Below are positions 22,401-31,140 of a DNA stretch of 64,000 bases, piece by piece (positions within the stretch are counted from its first letter, which is position 1; every line of letters begins with the position of its first letter). This stretch comes from Piezodorus guildinii (taxonomy: Eukaryota > Arthropoda > Insecta > Hemiptera > Pentatomidae): assembly GCA_023052935.1 (NCBI GenBank), contig CM041298.1:8265344-8329343 (forward strand), given 5' to 3'. The notes under the pieces are model-generated. The model saw only the letters and a program-made list of their open reading frames with translations. It did no database searches and was not told the origin of the DNA. Made by a program: the position numbers and the translations under genes.

Positions 22401-25400
22401 ATATTAATGATCTAAAGAAATTGGCAATCTTGTATCAAATGAAAAAAAAGGAAAGAAGTTTTTCAGCTGTTTTTTCAGATTATAAGTGATTTTTACTTTT
22501 GCTTACCTATATATGCAATATATAGTAAGGGAAAGTATTGCGATCGTAAAAATTTTTGAATTCCAGTTTTCAAAGGAAATACACGTTTTAGGGTCCCGGA
22601 GTCCAAATAACAAGTCCCGAATAAAGGTCTGTGTGTGTGTCCCTATTTGGTGTGTCTAGCACAAAAACAAAACTTGTTTTTGAACACAAGAATAGTAATA
22701 TATATGTATAATATACTGCTGGACAGCTAAAGATTTTAGAAAAAATATTATCCAGTACACTGAATTGTAAAATTAATAAAAAGTGATGAAGAGCTGATGA
22801 AAATAGCTGATTCTTGTAGATAAAAATATAATAGATTATTTAATAAAACACATGTTTCTTTCTATTTAAATTAAATTAAATTAATTCTTTAACAATTTAT
22901 TTTTATCTCTAAATGTATCTAAAAATTCTTAAATTGATTTTAACAACGGTGGTAAGTGAAAGTAGTGTGTTGCGCGCACAAGATTTTATAAAGAAGTTTT
23001 GCATGCTTGTCAGCCATAATTTATTAACTAATAAGTTATATTTTTAGATTATTAGGTATATATTTATGGTGAAAATGGACAGTAATGAAATAAGTTTTAG
23101 CCAAGATATGGTGTTTTTTAAATAATCATGATTCCTAAATGAGCCGCTCAATTTGAATGTTTGTTTATAATAAAATTAATACATTTATTATTGATAATGT
23201 CTGAAAGCAATGATGAATTTCATTTTAATTAAACAGTATTTAACATGTAAACCTATATAAAATTTATGTACAATTAATAAATACACAGTATTTTGTTTAG
23301 TTTTTATTACTATTTGGAAATAATGAACTATTGTGTTCAGTATTTTTTTAATACTTTAATAAAAGGCATAAATCCAGTCTTCTAAATGTGAGAACATTTC
23401 GAAGCGCCAATTTGGACTCAGACCACTTTTTGTGTATTGCCCACTTCACATCAAAATTATCATTCAAAAGGCCAGGAGTTATAGCACTAAAATGTAACCA
23501 TTATAACCTTAGGAACTTATAGGATACTGATACTAAACAGCTGTACACTGAACAGGTTGCAAAGAGTATCGGATCACAAGCTGTGCACATGGCTGATGTT
23601 GAATCTTTATGGTACAGTTGTGTGGCCGCAATGAGGGAAACAGCTGATATTGTGCTGGGGCCAAGACAAAAGGAAGCAAGATCGACATGGTTCGATGAAG
23701 AATGTGAAATAGCCACCAACACGAAAAACATTGCTTATATGAAAATGTTGAGACAAAGGACCCGTACAACTGTAGAAGAATATAAAATAAAGAGGAGAGA
23801 GGAAAAAAGACTCCATTAAAGAAAGAAAAGGCAAAGAGAGAGGAAAGAACTGGAGAAACGAAGAGCTCTGGAGAGAGAAAGAATCAAGAGACTTTTTCAG
23901 AAGTATAAATAAAAGGAGATGTCCCCGTACAACTGTGTCAGAAACTTGTAAAGACAAGGACGGGAACATACATGCGTACAAGAATGGAGTCCTATCGCAA
24001 TTGAAAAGCCACTTTGAGGATCTTCTCAGTTCAGCACCATGTGCACATCACACTGAGTTACATTCAAGTGAAGAATTGAAGTCGAGGAATGAAGAATCCA
24101 ACCTTGAACCACCCAATGATGAGGAAATAATAGATGTGATAAATCGGCTAAAGAATAATAGGGTCCCTGGAGCTGATGACTTGCCTGCTGAACTCTTCAA
24201 ATATGGAGGTGGGGAGCTGTTGAAGAGGTTTCAAGGTCTTATATTAACCATTTGGGAGAAAGAAGTGTTGCCTGAAGACTGGAAAAAATCAATAATGTGT
24301 CCTATATTCAAGAAAGGAGACAAACTTCAGTGCCAGAACTACAGAGGTATCTCTCTTCTCTCCTGTGGATATAAGATATTATCAAGCATCCTATTTCAGC
24401 GTTTCCTACCATTTGCAGAGCAGAAGCTTGGTCCCTACCAAGCTGGATTTAGACGGAGAAGATCAAGAACTGATCAAATATTCTTTCTAAGAACTATTCT
24501 AGAGAGAGGGAATGAACACCAAATTAAAACCCACCATCTCTTTGTCGATTTCAAGGCAGCTTATGACAGCATTAACCGCGAAAAACTGTACAAGGTCCTG
24601 GAAGAGTTCAGTATCCCCGATAAACTGATACGGCTGGTAAAGAGAGATGTGAGGTGTATGGTGCAGGTAGGTGGCCATTGACCGGAAGAGTTCTTCTCAA
24701 GAAAAGAGCTCCGCCAAGGCGATGCATTAGCATGCCTATTGTTCAACTCGGCACTTGAGAAGGCTGTGAAGGATGCTGGTATCCAAACCAACAGGACAGT
24801 TTACAATTATATGAACCAGCTATTAGCCTACGCGGACGATGTTGACATCATAGGGCGGTCGTTGCAGTCTGTCAAAGAAGGATTTTTGGCCTTAATGGAG
24901 TCTGCCAGAATGCTTGAACTGGAGGTGAATGTGGGAAAACAAAGTACATGGCATCAGGAGAAGAATCTCGACCCGGTGAGACCATCAATGTCGGCCCCTT
25001 CAACTTTGAAAAAGTGGCCCAGTTCACTTATCTGGGGTCTCTTGTAACGCAAGATAATGCACCAGAGGTTGAGGTAAAAAGAAGAATTTTAATGGCAAAC
25101 AGGCGCTACTTTGGCCTCTGAAGAGAGTCCACTCCCAGCTTCTGGACAGGCCGACTAAGCTCCATCTATATAAGACGTTGGTTCGCCCAGTCCTGTTCAA
25201 AAACATCAGTCAATGGATCAAAAACATGGACGATTAGTAAAAAAACTGAACAGGACCTACAAGTCTTTGATATTTTAATACTTTGACAAATTTTTGGAGG
25301 AGTTCATTTCAATGGACATTGGAGAAGGCGGACCAATAATGAACTGTATACATGTTTCAAGGAAAATGATGTCGTTATGACCTTAAAGCTTGGCAGACTG

Positions 25401-28400
25401 GGGTGGGCTGGTCACGTGGCTAGAATGGAGGATGAGATGATCACTAAGGCCGTTTTGATTGAACCTCTCCACGGCATCAGAAGAAGAGGGAGACCGAAAC
25501 TAAGATGATTGGATGGTGTGACAGCAGATGCAAGGGATATCCTAGGAGTGAGAAACTGGATGACAGCTGCACAAGATAGAAATGACTGAAGAAAGCTGTT
25601 AGAGGATGGCCTCCTCACTGAGTTGTAGCGCCCGATTGATGATGATGATGATTTTTTTAATGGATATCAATGATCTTCTTTTCTATATTTGGATTCTTTT
25701 TATGTTTAGATTCTTGTTTAATGATTCTTTATTCATTCCATATTTCAGGGATAATCTGAAAGACTCAACTAAAAATACAAGACGGATAATAATGGATGAC
25801 TTGGGGATAGAATGGTGTTCGGACGATGACATTACTACTTTAAAATATATTTGTGAAATAGTATCTATCAGAATGGGCCTTTTGACATCAATAGGTAAGA
25901 AAAATGTAATCATTATATCATAAAATTCATATATAGTATTACAAAACATTATATTATAAGTAATTTATTTATTATTTCTATTGTTCTATGTTTGTCTCTG
26001 AATGATATGAAATATTTTTGAAAGGTTTATCTGAAATCATTAAAAGGATGGACCGAGAACGTATAACAGTGGCTTGCGATGGATCTTTACACAAATATCA
26101 TCCTCGTTTGAGCAACTATATCCTTGACTTTACATCCGCTTTCATTGATTATAAGACTCAAGTAAGTCTTTCTTCTTTATGGTTACTTCATTTTTAATTA
26201 GTTATTTAATTTTTCTGATAGTGAAGATACAAATTTTAACTTTCTGAGAGTTGATGCTAAGACCATTCGTCTGACATCAGTCCGTCAGAAGTCCCATTAT
26301 TATTGATTCCGAGATTGTCTCAGGAAATTGCCTTCAATTAGCCCAGCGATATCATCCGCATATCCTGGTACATAAAGACCAGCTCAAATATGTCAACAAG
26401 GAGTCGATAACCAGACACCATAAGAGTGGAGATAAAACACTTTCTAAAGTTCCCTTTTTAGAGTGGTAATCCTAGTTACCAGTGAAATATTTCGATTTGT
26501 ATCTTTTTAAAAGGAGAATCGAGTAAAAAATGTAGGTTATCTTCCGTTTTGAATTATCTCCTAGTTACAATTTATGTCAATTGTTAAGAATTCTTTCAAC
26601 AAGAATGGCAACTTTAACTTAGAATAAAAAAAAATAATTAAAACAGTCCTTAAAATATGAAAATCGGGCATGTCCTTTAAAATTTGCCCTTCTCTTGTGA
26701 ATCCATCTGCGTAACTCCCTTATATAGACAGTTAGACTTATGCTATTTCCAACCGATTCTTGCATTGGGAAGAGATTCTTAACAATTGACATATATTGTA
26801 ACTAGGATATGCTGTTTTAGACTGGCTCCTTTTCTAAAGCAGCGGTACCTTCAAAAACTAGCTTACTTGATATCTTTAATCGATATATAGACTATATTTA
26901 ATGAAACCATTGGATTTCTTTTACCAAGGTATCGTGTTTACCGATCCCAGTAGGTGGCATGCAGGGTAATATTAAATTAGACAGATTTTAATAGATGACA
27001 TAATTATTTATATTAACTAAAACATATACAATATATTTACACAATAGTTGAGAATACTGAGGGACATAACCATTACCTTGCCATACAATATCACAAAACA
27101 GAGAAATACCTTTAAATACTTAGTCGGCTGGGAAGGTGGAATAAGTCTTAGGCGCTCCTTCTAGGCTTCATCTTCCAGCTGCTCTGACCCAGAACTGACA
27201 TCTCCTCCTCTTTCGAATGGACCTCCACTGTTCTCTTGCAGGACTTCAACACCGGTGGTTCGAATAAGACTGCCTCTTCGGATCTTCTTTCTTATCCTCA
27301 TCACCTGGGGGAGGAGGGAGGGCTGATATGGGAAGTCAAGCCTAGTAGCTGGGGTCTAAAATGTTGGTTGGTTGTTTGTTATATTTTATTGGCACAAAAC
27401 ATCTCGGTCATCAGTGCCAGACACTCATTTTTAGAAATCAATTTTAGGTTAATTACTTAAAAAACATATAACAACAAATAGTTGAAAACAATTAACTATA
27501 AGAATAATCACTAGTAAAAATAAATGTAGCGGCATTAGTAAAAGATAAATATATATCAGGTTAAGAAAAAAAATAAATAAATAAAATAAAATAAATAAAT
27601 AAAATATTCTTGGGGTATCACATCTTGCCCATGGGAAATATCAGGGGGGGGGAGTAGGTACTTATAAACATTAACTTCATTAATTTTAACTTATTTAATA
27701 ATGGACTCCTCTCAGTATCCTCAATACATTACAGATATGATTCAAAATGGAAGAAAACCTTCATTTTTGACTCGATTATTAAAAGTGTCCTTTTTAGTGT
27801 GGTAATCCTTGTTACCAGTGATATATTTTGATTCGTATCCTTTTAAAAGGAGATATGAGGATATCATCAGCATATCCCTGTATATAATAAAGACCAGCTC
27901 AGTTTTGTCAACAAGGAGTCGACAAACAGACACCATACGAGTGGAGATAATAACACACCCCCTTGTGGGCATAACAGCCTGGTGGGTCCTAATTCAGATG
28001 TGAGCATTCTTTCCACCAGCTTAGTATTAATCCATTCGCAGGTCAGTCGTCCCACACCTCTCCCTTCTAGGGCTATTGCCATAGTGTCAGAGGGAGTTTG
28101 GTCAAAAGCACTTTAAATATCAACAAAGATACCACAATTTCTCTCTTAATCAGTTTTTTCAATGTCGACAAAATCTAAAATTAATTTGTTTTATTGATGT
28201 ATTTCTCTTTAATCTCTGTAACCTCTCCTTTTAGTCTCCCCAATTAAGTTATTCTATAAATCTGCGTAATGTCTACTGATTTCCTTTAATATTATTAAAA
28301 GCTCTTATTATTTTTTTTGAACAGGTTAAATTGATTCCTGCTTACGACGGAAGTGGTGTGGGCGCTGCGCTGATCGCTGCGATTGCTTGCAAACAACAAA

Positions 28401-28405
28401 AATGA
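9595..28405 (+). CDS. Hex: Hexokinase-like gene, ten coding exons (spliced)
   Basis: Coding join: 9595-9681, 13514-13670, 14923-15141, 16757-16939, 17189-17316, 19457-19569, 22182-22337, 25749-25894, 26025-26161, 28325-28405. This totals 1407 nt, 468 codons plus stop, every junction in frame with AG/GT borders. Length fits single-unit insect hexokinases, which phosphorylate glucose with ATP in the cytosol as the first step of glycolysis. Motifs: L-D-L-G-G-T-N-Y-R near residue 90; F-S-F-P at 158-161; V-V-N-D-T-T-G around catalytic Asp213; G-T-G-S-N ending at 239; E-W-G at 264; F-E-K at 297; D-G-S-G-V-G at 450. Three sugar-contact positions are unusual: A176, G177 and F295 replace the T, K and Q of canonical enzymes, at identical spacing. 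Catalysis may be altered or lost. The Met at 9595 lies 3 nt after a splice acceptor, so a 5'UTR exon is expected upstream; promoter and poly(A) site were not found. Confidence 0.9.
9781..9925. mobile_element. 145-bp fold-back MITE
   Basis: GGGGTACTCACTA at the left and TAGTGAGTACCCC at the right belong to imperfect inverted arms of about 54 bp around a ~37-nt loop. Lies in hexokinase intron 1. Left flank TAA and right flank TAT do not form a clean duplication. Confidence 0.75.
9926..10660. other. Intronic sequence, unrecognised
   Basis: A charged frame of 85 codons (10044-10301) and a 10372-10480 segment of more even base composition are present. I recognise no family, and neither fits the hexokinase exon phases. 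Confidence 0.35.
10845..11325. mobile_element. 481-bp MITE of Tc1/mariner type
   Basis: Left end CAGTGAGTTTTGAAAGTATT; right end is the inverse of CAGTGAGTGTCAAAAGTATT. TA flanks both sides (10843-10844, 11326-11327). A further copy of the end motif lies inside near 11048. No transposase frame. Confidence 0.8.
11438..12037 (+). mobile_element. Jockey-like LINE, 5'-truncated, with target duplication
   Basis: The 11-bp duplication AAAGGTAAATC (11438-11448 and 12027-12037) brackets reverse transcriptase C-terminus, 3'UTR and A-rich tail. The frame reads R-P-I-W-T-Y-G-V-E-L-W-G and ends I-P-D-N-P-P-R-R-L-K-R-R-W-P-R-D-L-L-V. One small frameshift lies near K-I-L. The clean duplication points to a fairly recent insertion into the older RTE-type element. 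Confidence 0.9.
12296..13425 (+). pseudogene. RTE-like LINE reverse transcriptase fragment
   Basis: It starts D-Q-I-F-S-L-R-T-I-L-E-R-G and contains D-F-R-A-A-Y-D-S-V-N and the active-site L-A-Y-A-D-D-L-D. The C-terminus is G-R-P-S-S-R-W-V-D. It has frameshifts near 12460, 12530, 12680 and 12780 and a stop near 13023. Same family and orientation as 23385-25655. The 3' end carries GATA-like short repeats. Confidence 0.85.
13514..13670 (+). CDS. Hex: Hexokinase coding exon 2
   Basis: Acceptor TTACACAG and donor GTAAAG. It encodes I-K-E-V-L-S-C-F-E-L-R-R-D-Q and the segment before the catalytic domain (G-L-L-Y-D-G...Q-N-T-F-I-Y), matching the hexokinase helical N-terminus. Ends with one base of a split Glu codon. 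Confidence 0.85.
13683..13885 (-). mobile_element. SINE, tRNA head missing
   Basis: Shares the body of the SINE at 7652-7925, including the inverse of CTCGTTAAAGATC and GATAGGCAAAA, and starts 13 bp after the exon 2 donor. The tRNA-like head is absent. Confidence 0.7.
13949..14806 (+). repeat. Rep-A, near full-length, + orientation
   Basis: It runs from ACTTTCACTTACTATAC, which pairs with the following ATAGTAAGGAAAAGT, to GAGGTAAGTGAAAGTCGTG...CCAGATTTTT. Lies in hexokinase intron 2. No coding capacity. Confidence 0.85.
14923..15141 (+). CDS. Hex: Hexokinase coding exon 3
   Basis: The acceptor follows a long T run. It encodes F-L-A-L-D-L-G-G-T-N-Y-R-V-L-L-V, the phosphate-binding signature of the actin/hexokinase fold, and ends L-P-L-G with one base of the next codon. 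The donor GTATTG is weak. Confidence 0.95.
15356..15600. mobile_element. 245-bp MITE, TCTGTGGCGGTCG ends
   Basis: Perfect 17-bp terminal inverted repeat TCTGTGGCGGTCGTGAA, flanked by TA on both sides (or by ATTAT if the ends are read two bases longer). It splits a Rep-A copy. Second copy at 16243-16453. Confidence 0.85.
15790..16490 (+). mobile_element. Jockey-like LINE fragment with nested MITE
   Basis: R-P-I-W-T-Y-G-V-E-L is followed by an in-frame stop, deletions and I-P-D-Y-P-P-G-C-L-K-I-R-W-P-R-D-L-L-V. The 3'UTR is split by the MITE at 16243-16453. Inserted in a Rep-A copy. Confidence 0.85.
16243..16453. mobile_element. 211-bp MITE, second copy, inverted relative to the first
   Basis: Ends TCTGTGGCGGTCGTGAA and CACCGCCACAGA with TA flanks. 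The interior (CACCAAGAAATTTC, ACGACGTAGG) is the inverse of the first copy's. It interrupts TA in a Jockey-like 3'UTR, so it is the youngest layer here. Confidence 0.85.
16757..16939 (+). CDS. Hex: Hexokinase coding exon 4 (sugar-binding and catalytic Asp)
   Basis: Encodes G-F-T-F-S-F-P, then Q-K-W-A-G-K-Y-N, and V-V-A-V-V-N-D-T-T-G. The Asp of N-D-T-T-G is the family's catalytic base. Canonical enzymes have W-T-K-G-F where this gene has W-A-G-K-Y; T and K there contact glucose. Donor GTAAAG. Confidence 0.95.
17015..17105 (+). repeat. Diverged end of the GGGCCTAGCCGG element
   Basis: AAAGGGGCTTGCCTG and ATCTGCCTCCGCGTATAT resemble the left end of the element at 33101-36666, including the following AGAACCAAAT and CTCC-TAATCC blocks. 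Only this end is present. Confidence 0.55.
17189..17316 (+). CDS. Hex: Hexokinase coding exon 5
   Basis: Encodes A-L-I-L-G-T-G-S-N-A-C-Y-F, the conserved glycine loop and sugar-contact Asn (residue 239). Ends N-E with donor GTACTT in phase 0. Confidence 0.95.
17317..18021. other. Intron 5, left part
   Basis: AT-rich apart from a C/T-rich tract at 17546-17583. No feature recognised. Confidence 0.5.
18022..19291. repeat. Large fold-back holding two inverted SINE copies
   Basis: Arms 18022-18650 and 18749-19291 are inverted copies around a ~98-bp spacer. From outside in: a ~21-bp tandem repeat (TTTTTCAGTCAAATTCATAA, about nine copies left and five right), then a tRNA-derived SINE (18290-18530 minus, 18880-19085 plus) with CTGTGGAGTAGTGGCTAGC and GGTCGCAAGTCC boxes, then GAGGGTCACCTGTGGAG and a CATGTGATCTTGGGC-type block. 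Lies in hexokinase intron 5. Confidence 0.85.
19342..19427. repeat. (TA)n and (GATA)n microsatellite
   Basis: About 52 bp of TA and then seven GATA units, ending 29 bp before hexokinase exon 6. Confidence 0.95.
19457..19569 (+). CDS. Hex: Hexokinase coding exon 6
   Basis: Encodes N-I-E-W-G-T-F-S-D-D-G; the Glu (264) is a sugar contact. It then encodes D-K-E-S-L-H-P-N-L-F-T, where the family normally has a Gln at the F position (295). Donor GTAAGT. Confidence 0.95.
19570..20009. other. Intron 6, left part
   Basis: AT-rich sequence with nothing recognised. Confidence 0.5.
20010..20330 (+). mobile_element. Non-LTR retrotransposon 3' fragment
   Basis: W-N-S-I-P-L-S-I-R-H-P-N-S-L-P-T-F-K is the familiar C-terminal signature of CR1/L2-type and related reverse transcriptases. 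A 3'UTR and ATTT-repeat tail (about 20315) follow. Confidence 0.65.
20425..20965 (+). pseudogene. Jockey-like ORF1 zinc-knuckle remnant joined to 3' end
   Basis: The frame reads F-K-I-D-F-L-Y-Y-T-K-I-K-I and then C-T-R-C-Q-I-Y-G-H-T-K-A-Y-C, a perfect CX2CX4HX4C knuckle, and C-V-K-C. At about 20720 it passes directly to the family's C-terminus (M-P-N-N-I-L-R-R-L-R-R-S-W) and 3'UTR, so all of endonuclease and reverse transcriptase is deleted. Confidence 0.8.
21185..21990 (+). repeat. Rep-A copies, + orientation, partial
   Basis: 21185-21340 matches the repeat's 3' part, and 21355-21990 matches from the GCACCTTTTT block to AAGGTAACTGAAAGTGTG. It looks like one partial unit followed by a longer one. 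Confidence 0.7.
22182..22337 (+). CDS. Hex: Hexokinase coding exon 7
   Basis: Encodes F-E-K-F-V-G-G-E-F-F-G and L-V-D-L-T-Q-Q-G-L-I-F; Glu298 is a sugar contact. Donor GTAAGT splits the Glu codon after GA. Confidence 0.95.
22494..22985 (+). repeat. Rep-A, + orientation, internal deletion
   Basis: Both ends are present (ATATATAGTAAGGGAAAGTA and GGTAAGTGAAAGTAGTG), but about half the middle is missing, giving ~490 bp. Confidence 0.8.
22986..23384. other. Intron 7 spacer
   Basis: AT-rich and unrecognised. Confidence 0.5.
23385..25655 (+). pseudogene. RTE-like LINE: endonuclease end plus reverse transcriptase, frameshifted
   Basis: It starts in an APE-type endonuclease (N-L-D-S-D-H-F-L, with the catalytic His). 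The reverse transcriptase is open from 23935 to a stop at 24679-24681: P-G-A-D-D-L-P-A-E-L, Y-R-G-I-S-L-L-S, Q-A-G-F-R-R-R-R-S-T-style block, D-F-K-A-A-Y-D-S. The active site L-A-Y-A-D-D-V-D follows (about 24826-24850). The C-terminus carries G-W-A-G-H-V-A-R-M and ends L-L-E-D-G-L-L-T-E-L. Frameshifts near 23815, 24960 and 25060. The 3' tail is a GAT repeat, typical of RTE-clade elements. No target duplication was identified. Confidence 0.9.
25749..25894 (+). CDS. Hex: Hexokinase coding exon 8
   Basis: Encodes T-R-R-I-I-M-D-D-L-G-I-E and C-E-I-V-S-I-R-M-G-L-L. Acceptor TATTTCAG, donor GTAAGA. It starts only ~95 bp after the LINE tail. Confidence 0.9.
26025..26161 (+). CDS. Hex: Hexokinase coding exon 9
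   Basis: Encodes I-T-V-A-C-D-G-S-L-H-K-Y-H-P-R, the nucleotide-side D-G-(T/S)-L motif of the family. Acceptor TTTGAAAG, donor GTAAGT, phase 0 at the end. Confidence 0.95.
26285..26465 (-). mobile_element. Non-LTR reverse transcriptase fragment
   Basis: The - strand carries remnants of D-S-L-L-T and G-Y-A-D-D-I, the polymerase active site, with frameshifts. Same family as 27835-28115. Confidence 0.6.
26466..27834. other. Intron 9 with unclassified repeat material
   Basis: 26925-27060 (GGTGGCATGCAGGG and AT-rich flank) has an inverted relative at 60560-60650. 27365-27430 (GTTGGTTGGTTGTTTG, GGCACAAAACATCTCGG) looks like a repeat end. 27547-27603 is A/T simple sequence. No coding exon recognised. 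Confidence 0.45.
27835..28115 (-). mobile_element. Non-LTR reverse transcriptase fragment
   Basis: Reads L-C-P-Q-G-G-V and then, one frame over, L-S-P-L-V-W-C-L-F-V-D-S-L-L-T-K-L and G-Y-A-D-D-I. Q-G-G-V-L-S-P-L and Y-A-D-D are core palm-domain motifs. R1/I-like clades are possible; too short to place. Confidence 0.75.
28325..28405 (+). CDS. Hex: Hexokinase coding exon 10 and stop
   Basis: Encodes V-K-L-I-P-A-Y-D-G-S-G-V-G-A-A-L-I-A-A-I and ends C-K-Q-Q-K before TGA. D-G-S-G-x-G-A-A is the family's C-terminal adenosine-binding motif (usually with K where V454 stands). Confidence 0.95.
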   Translation, partial: VKLIPAYDGSGVGAALIAAIACKQQK

Positions 28406-28499
28406 AAGCTATTTCATTCTACTCGCTTTTTCCATAATTTAACTACCATATTAATCTTAGTGGTTGTTCCAGAAGAGAGGAAAGATCAAATCACTGTAA

Positions 28500-28735
28500 C
28501 ATCACAGGCATATACGCAGTCAAGATATGAAATTTCAGCTTCATACCACTTATTGCTTCTGAGATAGACTTACTACATACACACACATTCCTCTTTGCGA
28601 GATTTGGTCATTTGGACTCAGTAGACCCTAAAACATATAGTTCCTGTGTAAACTCGAATACTAAAATTTCCATAATCGCAATACTTACTCTTACTATATG
28701 TTTAAGTATAGGTAAGCGAAAGTAAAATCTGTATC
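28500..28735 (-). repeat. Rep-A terminal part, - orientation
   Basis: The repeat's hairpin end lies ~330 bp after the hexokinase stop, ending TATAGGTAAGCGAAAGT. The following block (ATCTGGACCTGCCACTGAT) recurs at 29707-29765, so flank and end are duplicated. Confidence 0.7.
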
Positions 28736-29040
28736 TGGACCTGCCACTGATCACAATGAATCTCATTGTTTTGATTTTTCAGCCTTTTTTTTTTTTTTTA
28801 CTCCTGCTTATCCTGTGCACAGCAGCCTCAACCAGACTTATTGTGAACTGTCCATTTTCTTGTTAATATAGGCCTGTTGCTTTGGTGAATCTGACCAAAC
28901 TATAATGGTTAATCAGTTCACACAACTTAGGATCTAAAATACAGTCACTGCCAAAATGGTAAAACTGTGTCCTAGCAACCTCTGGACAATTACATAACAC
29001 ATAATAGGAACTTACCCTTACTATATGTTTTAAATATAGG

Positions 29041-29602
29041 TAGCGCCTTACTTGTAATCCTCACACAAGACTGAAACGACAAGAAACTGCTCGAAGATAT
29101 CGATTACTACAACACTTACTAGACAAACGTTCAAAACTTCCAGTATATTACATAAGACTCATCTACATCACAATTATCAGACCTATTTGGACATATGGAA
29201 TCGAGCTTTGGGGCTCTACGAAACCATCTAATTCCTTCCGCACCCAGTCCTTACAATCCAAAATCCTGAATGCTCCTTATTTTGTCACAAATCAACTCCT
29301 CCATAATGACCTAAACATCCCATTTGTTGTAGACATAGATTGTGATAGATACTCCTCTTTCCATTCTAAACTCCCTGCCCATACAAACCCACTTGTCTGT
29401 AACTTATCTTCCTCAGATATCCCTGATAACCCTCCAAGGCGACTGAAAAGAAGGTGGCCTCGGAGACCTACTGTCTTACAATATTTAGTAAAGTCTACCA
29501 CTGGGTAGTTCTTTGACAAGACATTTTCATGACTTTTTATTTCCATACTACACATTTACTTATTGTATTCTTTAGTACAGTTGTAAATTACTATTAATAA
29601 AT

Positions 29603-29689
<87 letters not shown>
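29041..29689 (+). mobile_element. Jockey-like LINE with (TA)n tail
   Basis: 5'-truncated copy reading R-P-I-W-T-Y-G-I-E-L-W-G and I-P-D-N-P-P-R-R-L-K-R-R-W-P-R, then 3'UTR and ~86 bp of TA. Target duplication ATATAGGTA lies at 29032-29040 and 29690-29698; the target was a Rep-A end. Confidence 0.85.
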
Positions 29690-29696
<7 letters not shown>

Positions 29697-29765
29697 TAAG
29701 TGAAAGTAAAATCTGTATCTGGACCTGCCACTGATTTATGAATCTCATTGTTTTAACTATTCAGC

Positions 29766-30600
29766 CTCGCTAATCGAATGTAATCTATATAGACAAATAT
29801 ATATTTTTGTATTTATTAATATAAATTTTTTAATAACACAGAGATTTTTCCCATTAAATATTAATTTAGAATATTGAGTAATCAATGGTTGACCGTGAGA
29901 TGATATCAAGAAACAGATTGTTCAGGAGGTGGTAAAAAAAAAATGTATGTATATGTATATATATCAAACATAAAATCTTCAAACATAATTGAGAGTGATC
30001 AAACACACCATAAAGTTAAGTTATTGTTGCAGGTAATAATTTTTAGTTTCATATTAGGTCTTTCCCTTCAAGAGATGGAATGTACGTGATATTTTGATAG
30101 TGAGAATCTGCCAGAACAATCCATTTTTTATTTTTTTATTGGAATTTCATTGAAAACATTTAAAATCTAAGTCAAACCCCTGTAATACACTAGAAATATT
30201 ATTTCTTTGATGAAGAAATTTATATTTAATACAATTATGGTCAAATAATACTTATTTGATGAAAAATACCTTTACAAATGATTTAATTAAAATGCTAAAC
30301 TTCTGTCAAAATTAAATTTGCCGATTTGATGTGTGAATTCAGGTAATAAAATTAACACTTATTTTAGCAAAGATATTTCTTTTTACAATGATTAGAATAA
30401 AACGAGCAAGCATGAAGTGTAAATCTCATAAATGTGCAGAATCAAGATTTCCAAGATGAATTCGCCATTCTGCTCATTCCATATTCAACATAACATTTCC
30501 TACTTGGTATGCACTAGATATTATCTGAAATAAAAAAAAAACAATTTTATAATAAATTTGTCATGTAAGTTTACTAATGGGTCACTGATAGTTACTAAAC
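29766..30600. other. AT-rich intergenic spacer
   Basis: No gene or repeat recognised. Confidence 0.5.
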
Positions 30601-30603
30601 TAG

Positions 30604-31065
30604 TTATATAGTAACTAAAACTGCTGAAAGTCCTTTATCTGTTTGGTAGGGGTTTCCTTCTACTGTATGTTTGAGGACATCGTTGTCTATTACGGAGGGA
30701 GGTCTTCCTCGGGGCAAGTTTTCCAAGTCGGTATCCCCAGCTGAAAACTTAACAAACAAACATTCCCCAAAAGCCTTGCAAATATTTCTAGCGTCCTCAG
30801 CTGCTGAATGGCCGAGTTTAAACTCGTACAAAAATCGCATGTTTCCATGTTCATATTTGGAGGTATTCTAAAAAGTGGGTAATTGATTGGGAAGCTAATG
30901 TTTATTATACAAAGTAGAGGATTAGTAACTGTTTACTTTAAATATGTTAACAACATAATATACATAACATTAAATATGTTCGGAAGAAAACAACAGAGAC
31001 CTCCAAAATCCTTTATGTATTTCATAAACTATAAAAACGGACATTTCATGTGAAACAACCAAATA
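30604..31065 (-). mobile_element. mariner 5' fragment
   Basis: The terminal region is inverse of TTTCACATGAAATGTCCG. The N-terminal transposase reads F-K-L-G-H-S-A-A-E and G-R-P-P-S-V-I-D-N-D-V-L-K-H, with a deletion inside the DNA-binding domain. Same family as 38403-39702; the catalytic part is missing. Confidence 0.85.
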
Positions 31066-31140
31066 ATAAGGTTTCTTAAAAACTGTGTTCCTCACTCCTA
31101 AAAGGAAATCTTAATCTGAGTTTTTAAGAAACCTTATTAA
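31066..31140. repeat. Short inverted repeat
   Basis: AATAAGGTTTCTTAAAAACT and its inverse AGTTTTTAAGAAACCTTATT enclose about 34 bp. Confidence 0.8.

Noticed and set aside
9595..28405. Hexokinase as a processed or dead pseudogene
   Set aside because: It has introns with proper borders and an uninterrupted 468-codon frame; only specific residues are changed.
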